Origin: an uncultured Bacillaceae bacterium
GTDB lineage: Bacteria; Bacillota; Bacilli; Bacillales; Caldibacillaceae
Length of the DNA stretch: 10,147 nt
NCBI GenBank assembly: GCA_937951955.1
Contig: CALGAD010000106.1
Span: 1-10,147, forward strand
Direction of reading: 5' to 3'
The position numbers and the translations under genes are program-made. The notes under the pieces were generated by a model. It ran no database searches, had not been told where the DNA came from, and saw only the letters and a program-made list of their open reading frames with translations. Each line of letters starts with the position of its first letter. Within the stretch, counting starts at the first letter, position 1. Shown here piece after piece: positions 1 through 5,500 of the stretch.

Positions 1-51
1 CATTTCAGAGATACCCTATCTATCTTACATTACACAAAATTCTTGACGGTA

Positions 52-90
52 CCTTTTTGAGATAAAGGGAGCGCCTTTATATTTCAAAGG
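52..90. repeat. Alternating CCTTT/AAAGG inverted repeats, possible exclusive hairpins
   Basis: Four 5-base blocks alternate: CCTTT (52-56), AAAGG (64-68), CCTTT (74-78), AAAGG (86-90). The middle pair extends to a 7-bp stem, ATAAAGG (62-68) with CCTTTAT (74-80), around the loop GAGCG. Blocks 1+2, 2+3 or 3+4 can pair, but 2+3 excludes the other two. No U-tract follows, so it is not a standard terminator. Function unknown. Confidence 0.35.
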
Positions 91-314
91 ATTCCCCGCG
101 ATAACGGCATATATTGATTTCTATTTCATACAAATAAATGTGGATAGTGAACAATACAAGGAAGTGGAATATTTTTGCGAATCTCGTATATATAGGATAG
201 CAAGTCTTAATTTCAAAGTAATTACTTGATACGTAAGAGAAGTTCAGGTGGGACACCTTTAAAATGTCCTCATGACTTGATAATAAAAGAGATTAAGAGG
301 CTGCTGTAAATACA

Positions 315-336
315 CTTGATCAAATTTTTGATCAAG
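315..336. promoter_or_regulatory. 22-base palindrome, possible operator for tnaA
   Basis: CTTGATCAAA (315-324) and TTTGATCAAG (327-336) are perfect reverse complements separated by TT. The palindrome ends 46 bases before the tnaA start. It has no trailing U-tract, so an operator for a dimeric repressor or activator is more likely than a terminator. The cognate regulator is not in the window. Confidence 0.4.
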
Positions 337-382
337 AAAACATAGAAAAAATGGAAAACGACTAAATGCGGGGGAGTGGATC

Positions 383-1765
383 ATGATAGAGAGGATGGCT
401 GAACCATTTAAAATAAAAATGGTCGAACCGCTACGAATCATTTCAAGGGAGGAAAGAATTACAGCTTTAAAAAATGCCGGGTATAATCCATTTTTGCTAA
501 AGTCAGAGGATGTGTATATCGACTTATTAAGTGACAGTGGAACGGGAGCGATGAGCGATTATCAATGGGCAGGTCTCTTGCTAGGTGATGAAGCGTATGC
601 CGGCAGCAAAAATTATTACCATTTAAAAGAAGTAGTAGAAGATATTTTTGGGTATCCGTACGTCATTCCTGTGCATCAAGGGCGCGGGGCGGAACAAGTA
701 CTATTTCAAGTCCTGATAAAAAAAGGGCAATACGTGTTGAGCAACTGGCATTTTGATACGACTCGGGCCCATGTCGAGCTTGCCGGTGGATATGCGATTG
801 ATCTCGTCACAAAAAAGGCATTTGCTACGACAACACCGTATAACTTTAAAGGTAATTTTGACCTGGAAAAATTAGAAAAAACGATTCAAGAAAAGCGTCC
901 GGAAAATATCGCGATGATTATCATCACGATCACAAACAACAGCGCGGGTGGTCAGCCGGTTTCCATGGCAAATATTCGTGCGGTTAGTAAAATGGCTAAA
1001 AGTTATCGAATTCCTGTCATTATGGATGCAGCCCGGTTTGCCGAAAATGCATATTTTATTAAGCAGCGGGAAAAAGGATTTGAACATGCTTCCATAAAAG
1101 ATATCGTTCGCGAGATGTTTTCCTGTGCGGATGCGTTTACCATGTCTGCTAAAAAAGATGCCATCGTGAATATCGGGGGGTTAATCGGTATTCGGGAAGA
1201 TAAAGAATTATTTGAAGCAACGCAAACGGCTGTCGTGCCACTCGAAGGTTTTCCGACCTACGGTGGTATGGCCGGACGGGATATGGAAGCGCTGGCAAGG
1301 GGCTTGCGGGAAGGCATCGATGAAGAATATTTAAAATATCGCATTCATCAAGTGCAATATCTGGGCGAACGATTAATCGCTGGCGGAATTCCTATTCAGA
1401 CACCGCCGGGCGGTCATGCCGTTTTTGTTGATGCAGCGAAACTGTTACCGCATATACGGAAGGAGCAGTTTCCCGCGCAAGTCCTGGTCAATGAATTGTA
1501 TATAGAAGCGGGCATACGAGCGGTGGAAATTGGCTCACTCCTGATCGGACGGGATGCCAGGACCGGAAAACAACTGTTTACTCCCCTGGAACTTGTTCGC
1601 TTGACGATCCCCCGCAGAGTTTACACATACAATCATATGGATGTCATCGCTGATGCTTTTATCAAGATCAGAGAACGGGCGCATGAGCTTGTAGGCCTGG
1701 AGTTTGTCTATGAACCGAAAGTATTGCGGCATTTTACGGCACGTTTAAAGCCAGTGAATAAATAG
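383..1765 (+). CDS. tnaA: Tryptophanase (tryptophan indole-lyase)
   Basis: This PLP-dependent beta-eliminating lyase splits L-tryptophan into indole, pyruvate and ammonia in the cytoplasm. The 460-residue product matches the family along its whole length (E. coli TnaA is about 471 aa, tyrosine phenol-lyase about 456). The PLP lysine is in SAKKDA, probably Lys258; Tyr72 (GDEAYAGS), Asp215 and Arg218 (DAARFAEN) and Arg406 are the cofactor and substrate-carboxylate residues. Three positions separate tryptophanase from tyrosine phenol-lyase, and all are of the tryptophanase type: Asp125 (Thr in TPL), Ile383 (Arg in TPL) and His450 (Phe in TPL). The start ATG has GGGGGAG 6-7 bases upstream; ATG 395 lacks proper spacing. 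No tnaB permease is adjacent, and a terminator follows. Tyrosine phenol-lyase is the only serious alternative. Confidence 0.93.
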   Translation: MIERMAEPFKIKMVEPLRIISREERITALKNAGYNPFLLKSEDVYIDLLSDSGTGAMSDYQWAGLLLGDEAYAGSKNYYHLKEVVEDIFGYPYVIPVHQGRGAEQVLFQVLIKKGQYVLSNWHFDTTRAHVELAGGYAIDLVTKKAFATTTPYNFKGNFDLEKLEKTIQEKRPENIAMIIITITNNSAGGQPVSMANIRAVSKMAKSYRIPVIMDAARFAENAYFIKQREKGFEHASIKDIVREMFSCADAFTMSAKKDAIVNIGGLIGIREDKELFEATQTAVVPLEGFPTYGGMAGRDMEALARGLREGIDEEYLKYRIHQVQYLGERLIAGGIPIQTPPGGHAVFVDAAKLLPHIRKEQFPAQVLVNELYIEAGIRAVEIGSLLIGRDARTGKQLFTPLELVRLTIPRRVYTYNHMDVIADAFIKIRERAHELVGLEFVYEPKVLRHFTARLKPVNK

Positions 1766-1861
1766 AGTTAACATTGTCCTGGTTTATTTTAGAAAAGCAG
1801 TAGTGGAATTAAATTCATTTTTTAATAGGCTCTGTTTCCTATTGAAATATAAAAGAAGATA

Positions 1862-1897
1862 GGGGGAACCCGCTATAGTTTTGGGTTTCCTCTTTTT
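1862..1897 (+). terminator. Intrinsic terminator after tnaA
   Basis: GGGGGAACCC (1862-1871) pairs with GGGTTTCCTC (1883-1892) over 10 bp including two G-U pairs, with an 11-base loop, followed directly by TTTTT (1893-1897). It closes the tnaA transcription unit about 95 bases after the stop codon. Confidence 0.8.
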
Positions 1898-1899
1898 AG

Positions 1900-2022
1900 T
1901 TAATCACTAAAGTTTTTAAAAAATGTTTCTAACTCGCTATAATCGTACAAATCTTTATCACTGAGAAATTTTTCGCTTTCTACTGTTCCATTTTTTCGCA
2001 AAAGAAATGAACGTTCATTCAT
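1900..2022 (-). CDS. Possible small ORF or gene remnant (40 aa)
   Basis: From an ATG at 2022-2020 the minus strand reads 40 codons to a TAA at 1902-1900. The composition is mixed and protein-like: it begins MNERSFLLRKNG, has a charged centre (SEKFLSDKDLYDYSELE) and ends in FFKNFSD. There is no recognisable Shine-Dalgarno sequence before the ATG. The frame is open further upstream to 2100, but that part runs across the MBL gene's ribosome binding site and start. It could be the C-terminal remnant of a decayed gene convergent with tnaA, a genuine small protein, or chance. I do not recognise the family, and the palindrome at 2006-2019 overlaps its first codons. Confidence 0.2.
   Translation of the reverse strand: MNERSFLLRKNGTVESEKFLSDKDLYDYSELETFFKNFSD
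2006..2019. promoter_or_regulatory. TetR/FadR-like operator palindrome
   Basis: AATGAACGTTCATT is a perfect 14-bp palindrome. With flanks it extends as an imperfect palindrome, and its right half TCATTCA equals one half of the Bacillus FadR consensus (TGAATGA-N4-TCATTCA as I recall it); the left half matches 5 of 7. It lies about 40 bases upstream of the MBL start, where a repressor could block the promoter. The assignment to FadR is inference. Confidence 0.35.
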
Positions 2023-2059
2023 TTTGTGGTAAGCTTTCGGTAAGAGGGGAGTGGGGGTT

Positions 2060-2875
2060 ATGTTACGTCCTAAAACCGCCTTTAGTGAAAAAACAGTCAA
2101 AAATGTTCATATAGGAAAAGGAACGGTCAAATTAAGAAATTTTCAATTAGAAGTGTATTGTTTTGTTACGGACGGGATATTAATCGATACGGGGGCAAAA
2201 ACACTGGAAAGAGATTTATTGCCCTTTTTTGCAAAACACGATATTGATAAAATAGTCATTACCCATCATCATGAAGACCATACCGGCAATGCTGCTTTTT
2301 TACAAGAAAACTATCAACTTCCGATTTATATGAGCGATGAAAAAATTGATGAATGCCGCAAAAAGGCCGAATATCCATTGTATCGCAAGGTTTTTTGGGG
2401 GAAGCGGGACCCGTTTTTAGCCCAGCCAATTGGAAAAACATTTTCATCCCGCACTTTTACATGGGACGTGATCAAAACACCCGGGCATGCCATCGACCAC
2501 ATCGCTTTATTCAATAAAGAGACAGGACAGCTTTTTACCGGTGATTTGTATTGTTATGAAAAAACGAAAGTTGTTTTACCTGAGGAAAGCATTTCGACGA
2601 TTATCACTTCTATAAAAAAAGTTCTTACTTATGATTTTGACGAGGTTTTTTGTAGTCATGCAGGATATATCAAAAACGGTCGGGAGGTTTTAAGCCGAAA
2701 ACTAGACTATTTACTGGAACTACAGGAAAAAATTTTAAAGTTATATCAGGAAGGTAAATCGATTCGACAAATAACGAAAACTATTTTTCTGCAAAAATTT
2801 CCGATCACTATTTTTTCTTTTGGAGAATGGAGTCCAGCGAATATTGTGAAATCGGTTATTCGAGACTGTCTTTAA
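2060..2875 (+). CDS. MBL-fold metallo-hydrolase
   Basis: This is a soluble protein of 271 residues with the metallo-beta-lactamase fold, which normally binds two metal ions and hydrolyses esters, thioesters, phosphodiesters or similar bonds. The signature is complete: H69-x-H71-x-D73-H74 (THHHEDHTG), H143 in TPGHAIDH, bridging D162 in FTGDLYC and H200 in CSHAG. A helical tail (about 210-271) probably shapes the substrate site. The substrate cannot be read from the sequence. I chose ATG 2060 because GGGGAG (2046-2051) lies 8 bases upstream; the in-frame GTG at 2051 would overlap that ribosome binding site. The gene stands alone, with a FadR-like palindrome upstream and the GNAT gene converging from the right. 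Confidence 0.85.
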   Translation: MLRPKTAFSEKTVKNVHIGKGTVKLRNFQLEVYCFVTDGILIDTGAKTLERDLLPFFAKHDIDKIVITHHHEDHTGNAAFLQENYQLPIYMSDEKIDECRKKAEYPLYRKVFWGKRDPFLAQPIGKTFSSRTFTWDVIKTPGHAIDHIALFNKETGQLFTGDLYCYEKTKVVLPEESISTIITSIKKVLTYDFDEVFCSHAGYIKNGREVLSRKLDYLLELQEKILKLYQEGKSIRQITKTIFLQKFPITIFSFGEWSPANIVKSVIRDCL

Positions 2876-2929
2876 AGGATCTTTCCGCTTTAATATTGTA
2901 TAATCTCATTCATGGAAACAGCTTTACAT

Positions 2930-2959
2930 AAAAAAATAATCCTGATTTTTTCAGGATTA
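2930..2959 (-). terminator. Intrinsic terminator of the acetyltransferase gene
   Basis: TAATCCTGA (2937-2945) and TCAGGATTA (2951-2959) form a perfect 9-bp stem around a five-base loop. The seven A residues at 2930-2936 give a U-tract on the minus strand; the plus side has none. It therefore terminates the minus-strand gene, and at best only partly the MBL transcript. It lies about 145 bases past the acetyltransferase stop codon. Confidence 0.75.
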
Positions 2960-3104
2960 CAGTTTGTAATAGGAGCGTAACGACGACAGTTTCTGTTTTC
3001 AAAAGCGGAATTTAAATATATGTTTTAAAAGGATAAAAATGATATTGAACATTGAATAAATGCGCTCGAAATCAATCTCCACTGGCAGAAGATTTTATTC
3101 CAAT

Positions 3105-3659
3105 TTAGCGTTTGTGTTCCAACATCCATTCTTCCGCCAGCATTCCGTAAATGGCATGATCCACAAAGCGATCATTCACCCATTCTGCACTTCTCCGGAT
3201 ACCTTCCAGTTTGAATCCGAGGCGTTCGGGTATCGCCCGGCTTTTTCTATTTTCCACTGCTGCACAAATTTCTACCCGATTGAGGCGCAGATCAACAAAA
3301 GCGTAGTTACATAAGGCACGAACGACCTTCGTCATGATGCCTTTTCCTTGAAAGCTTGCATCCAGCCAGTACCCGATGTAGGTGATTTTATTGATCCAAT
3401 CGAAGCTGTTAAAACTGGCCATGCCGACGATTTCCCCATCATATAGAATCACGAAGGTTAAACCCAGTCTTTCCTCCTGGTATTTCTTCATTTGTTTTAT
3501 CGACATTCTTGTATCCCGTACGGATTGCGTTGCATCAACCCATGGAAGCCATTCGCGTAAATAATCGCGGTTTTTCTCTGTCAGTTCGAAAATATGACTG
3601 GAATCCCGTACTTCAATCGGTCTGAGTGTGATTTTTTCGTCAACTTTCCACTTAAGCAC
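3105..3659 (-). CDS. GNAT N-acetyltransferase, RimL/YdaF-like
   Basis: The 184-residue product is a GCN5-related acetyltransferase of the RimJ/RimL type. It transfers acetyl from acetyl-CoA to an amine, in this subfamily often a protein N-terminal amine such as that of a ribosomal protein. It resembles B. subtilis YdaF (183 aa): N-terminal ITLRPIEVRDS, the strand LYDGEIVGMASF (72-83), IGYWLDASFQGKGI with the acetyl-CoA pyrophosphate loop (QGKGIM, 104-109), and LNRVEICAAVENRKSRAIPERLGF in motif B, written here in parts (126-140 and 141-149). The start is GTG at 3659, fixed by AGGAGG (3668-3673) with an 8-base spacer. The substrate is unproven. It is transcribed against recA and convergent with the MBL gene. 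Confidence 0.85.
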   Translation of the reverse strand: MLKWKVDEKITLRPIEVRDSSHIFELTEKNRDYLREWLPWVDATQSVRDTRMSIKQMKKYQEERLGLTFVILYDGEIVGMASFNSFDWINKITYIGYWLDASFQGKGIMTKVVRALCNYAFVDLRLNRVEICAAVENRKSRAIPERLGFKLEGIRRSAEWVNDRFVDHAIYGMLAEEWMLEHKR

Positions 3660-3667
3660 CCTGGCTA

Positions 3668-3673
3668 CCTCCT
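3668..3673 (-). promoter_or_regulatory. Ribosome binding site fixing a GTG start
   Basis: Read on the minus strand, AGGAGG stands 8 bases before the GTG at 3659-3657. It is what supports a GTG start for the acetyltransferase. Confidence 0.85.
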
Positions 3674-3846
3674 GAACGTGGCCGTACTTCTTGATTGTAC
3701 CGGTATAAAATACACACTTCTTGAAAAAATAGTATCATATTTTAATAAACTATAACATTTTAATTTTAATGAACAAAGCGAGATGATTTTTCATAATTAG
3801 GTATCGAAAATTAATTTTTCCCGAGGACTAATCATTGGAAAAATGA

Positions 3847-3860
3847 CGAATAAATGTTCG
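3847..3860. promoter_or_regulatory. LexA (DinR) SOS box of recA
   Basis: CGAATAAATGTTCG matches the Gram-positive LexA consensus CGAAC-N4-GTTCG at 9 of 10 defined bases; only the inner base of the left half differs (T for C). It ends 9 bases before the recA -35 hexamer. DNA damage should relieve LexA binding here and induce recA. Confidence 0.85.
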
Positions 3861-3869
3861 ATAAAATAC

Positions 3870-3898
3870 TTGGCAAGTGTGTTAAAAAAGGTTATATT
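3870..3898 (+). promoter_or_regulatory. Sigma-A promoter of recA
   Basis: The -35 is TTGGCA (3870-3875) and the -10 is TATATT (3893-3898), with a 17-bp spacer. Transcription would start near 3905, giving a leader of about 120 bases before the GTG start. Confidence 0.8.
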
Positions 3899-4024
3899 AT
3901 ATTTAGTCCTATTTGAGATGGTGTTAAGATTCGTATACTTTTTTATAAGATGAATGTCTGATTTATGAACTGATGAATCGATCCTCGCTAGAGGTGCGAA
4001 TATTTGGTATGAGGAGGAAATTGA

Positions 4025-5095
4025 GTGAGTAATGATCGCCAAGCGGCACTGGAACAGGCTTTAAAACAAATAGAAAAACAATTTGGTAAAGGCTCCATCA
4101 TGAAAATGGGTGAAAAGGCAGATGTGAAAGTTTCCACTGTATCGAGTGGTTCAATCGCCATTGACCTCGCCCTTGGAGTCGGAGGTTATCCACGTGGTAG
4201 AATCATTGAAATTTATGGACCGGAAAGTTCCGGTAAAACAACCGTCGCGTTGCATGCCATTGCCGAAGTCCAGAAACTCGGTGGACAGGCTGCCTTTATC
4301 GATGCGGAAAATGCCCTCGATCCAGCTTATGCACAAGCTTTAGGGGTTAATATTGATGAACTACTGTTATCGCAACCCGATACTGGTGAACAGGGATTAG
4401 AAATTGCCGAAGCTCTTGTACGGAGTGGAGCTATTGACATCATTGTCGTTGACTCTGTAGCTGCCCTTGTTCCAAAAGCGGAAATAGAAGGAGAAATGGG
4501 CGACTCGCATATGGGATTGCAGGCACGACTCATGTCCCAGGCGATGCGGAAGTTATCCGGTGCTTTGAATAAATCTAAAACGATTGCTATTTTTATTAAC
4601 CAAATTCGGGAAAAAATCGGTGTCATGTTCGGTAATCCTGAGACAACACCTGGCGGACGTGCTTTGAAATTTTACAGCACGATTCGTATGGAAGTGCGCC
4701 GTGCAGAAACGTTAAAACAAGGCAGCGAAATGGTCGGTAACCGCACCAAAATTAAAGTCGTTAAAAACAAAGTTTCCCCGCCATTTAAGACTGCGGAAGT
4801 TGATATTATGTATGGAGAAGGGATTTCTCTCGAAGGAGAAATCGTCGATATTGGTTCCGACCTGGACATTATTCAAAAAAGTGGTTCCTGGTATTCGTAT
4901 AATGGGGACCGGCTTGGACAGGGGCGCGAGAATGCGAAATTATTCCTTAGAGAAAATCCCGAGTTAAAATATGAAATTTTAAATAAAATTCGCGAATATT
5001 ATGGATTGGATGCTATCGAACCGGCCGTATCAGAAGTTGATTCTTTAGAGGAACAAGACGATGCTGGAATCGAGCAAGAAGAATTGAATTTATAA
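4025..5095 (+). CDS. recA: Recombinase RecA
   Basis: RecA is the cytoplasmic DNA-dependent ATPase that forms filaments on single-stranded DNA, carries out strand exchange and triggers LexA self-cleavage. The 356-residue product is close to B. subtilis RecA (about 348 aa). It shows Walker A GPESSGKT (65-72), the catalytic Glu in DAENALDP (Glu95), Walker B IIVVDSVAAL (139-148), loop L1 near EGEMGDSHMGLQARL (155-169), and loop L2 with NQIREKIGVMFGNPETTPGG (192-211). The acidic C-terminal tail (about 335-356) is typical and regulatory. The start is GTG, with GAGGAGG (4011-4017) 7 bases upstream. One oddity is Asn96, where the family has His after the catalytic Glu. It has its own SOS-controlled promoter and terminator; the usual cinA is absent upstream. 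Confidence 0.98.
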   Translation: MSNDRQAALEQALKQIEKQFGKGSIMKMGEKADVKVSTVSSGSIAIDLALGVGGYPRGRIIEIYGPESSGKTTVALHAIAEVQKLGGQAAFIDAENALDPAYAQALGVNIDELLLSQPDTGEQGLEIAEALVRSGAIDIIVVDSVAALVPKAEIEGEMGDSHMGLQARLMSQAMRKLSGALNKSKTIAIFINQIREKIGVMFGNPETTPGGRALKFYSTIRMEVRRAETLKQGSEMVGNRTKIKVVKNKVSPPFKTAEVDIMYGEGISLEGEIVDIGSDLDIIQKSGSWYSYNGDRLGQGRENAKLFLRENPELKYEILNKIREYYGLDAIEPAVSEVDSLEEQDDAGIEQEELNL

Positions 5096-5103
5096 TCATA
5101 ACC

Positions 5104-5136
5104 AAGATCACTTACATTGTTAAGTGGTCTTTTTTT
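5104..5136 (+). terminator. Intrinsic terminator after recA
   Basis: AAGATCACTTA (5104-5114) pairs with TAAGTGGTCTT (5121-5131) over 11 bp with one T-G wobble and a six-base loop, running into a T-tract to 5136. It starts 9 bases after the recA stop codon. Confidence 0.9.
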
Positions 5137-5233
5137 ATTTTCACTGGACAGATGATTTTACAAATGAGAAAATTTTGGTCCATAATATGGAAAGGTAGGA
5201 ATATTGGGAAATATATAAAAACAAAAACCATGT

Positions 5234-5256
5234 TTAACATAATAATATTATGTTAA
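5234..5256. repeat. 23-base perfect palindrome upstream of the rny promoter
   Basis: TTAACATAATA (5234-5244) and TATTATGTTAA (5246-5256) are exact reverse complements around a single A at 5245. The palindrome lies about 38 bases upstream of the rny -35 hexamer. As DNA it would suit a dimeric regulator. It is very AT-rich, so chance symmetry is somewhat more likely than for mixed sequence. Confidence 0.4.
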
Positions 5257-5294
5257 CTAAATTGTGCAATATATGAAGTGGGAACCGTAATTTC

Positions 5295-5323
5295 TTGACA
5301 ATAAAATTTCATACCTTTAAAAT
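5295..5323 (+). promoter_or_regulatory. Sigma-A promoter of rny
   Basis: A consensus -35, TTGACA (5295-5300), stands 17 bp before the -10 TAAAAT (5318-5323). Transcription would begin near 5330, leaving about 170 untranslated bases before rny. Confidence 0.8.
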
Positions 5324-5500
5324 TAATATGTATATTTTACAATTTTTTTGTGTGTTTTGGTCAAAGTTTGTTTTGACTGAATAAGAACTCAAAGGCAAAA
5401 ATTGGAAATATTTCCTTTTACCTAGCCGGAAAAAGCATGATCGATCCATATACCATGCCGACATGTTTGGTATGACAAGTTTATAGCAAGAGGAGGTGAC

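Larger units (their letters stand above)
1..382. other. Non-coding region upstream of tnaA
   Basis: I see no gene here that has both a start codon and a ribosome binding site. Short open stretches exist on both strands, for example minus strand about 121-240 and plus strand 1-57, but they lack starts or end quickly and may be decayed remnants or the tail of an upstream gene. The region holds an alternating CCTTT/AAAGG array at 52-90, a GGACA...TGTCC inverted repeat (251-255 with 265-269) and a 22-base palindrome at 315-336. I could not assign a convincing sigma-A promoter for tnaA, and I see no TnaC-like Trp-containing leader peptide. Confidence 0.5.
3660..4024. other. Intergenic region between the acetyltransferase gene and recA
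   Basis: These 365 bases separate two divergently transcribed genes. The left part (3660-3830) is AT-rich and should carry the acetyltransferase promoter, which I could not place with confidence. The right part holds the recA LexA box, promoter and an approximately 120-base untranslated leader. No cinA or other gene fits here. Confidence 0.6.
5096..5500. other. Intergenic region between recA and rny
   Basis: These 405 bases hold the recA terminator, a 23-base palindrome, a strong promoter and an approximately 170-base leader for rny. A weaker promoter-like pair, TTTACA (5157-5162) and CATAAT (5181-5186) with an 18-bp spacer, lies further upstream. The leader also contains the palindrome GGAAATATTTCC (5404-5415) and a 6-bp inverted repeat ATACCA (5450-5455) / TGGTAT (5468-5473) close to the ribosome binding site. 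B. subtilis has pbpX in this interval; no protein-coding gene is present here. Confidence 0.6.

Noticed and set aside
121..240. Open minus-strand stretch of about 40 codons in the left intergenic region
   Set aside because: It follows a stop and has no usable start codon or ribosome binding site, and the composition is not distinctive.
351..365. Tiny ORF (ATG GAA AAC GAC TAA) before tnaA as a TnaC-like leader peptide
   Set aside because: Only four codons, no Trp and no ribosome binding site.
2051..2059. GTG 2051 as start of the MBL gene
   Set aside because: It overlaps the GGGGAG ribosome binding site that fits ATG 2060.
3807..3819. ComK-like AT box (AAAA-N5-TTTT) upstream of recA
   Set aside because: Only one box is present; ComK needs two at fixed spacing, and such a motif is frequent in AT-rich DNA.
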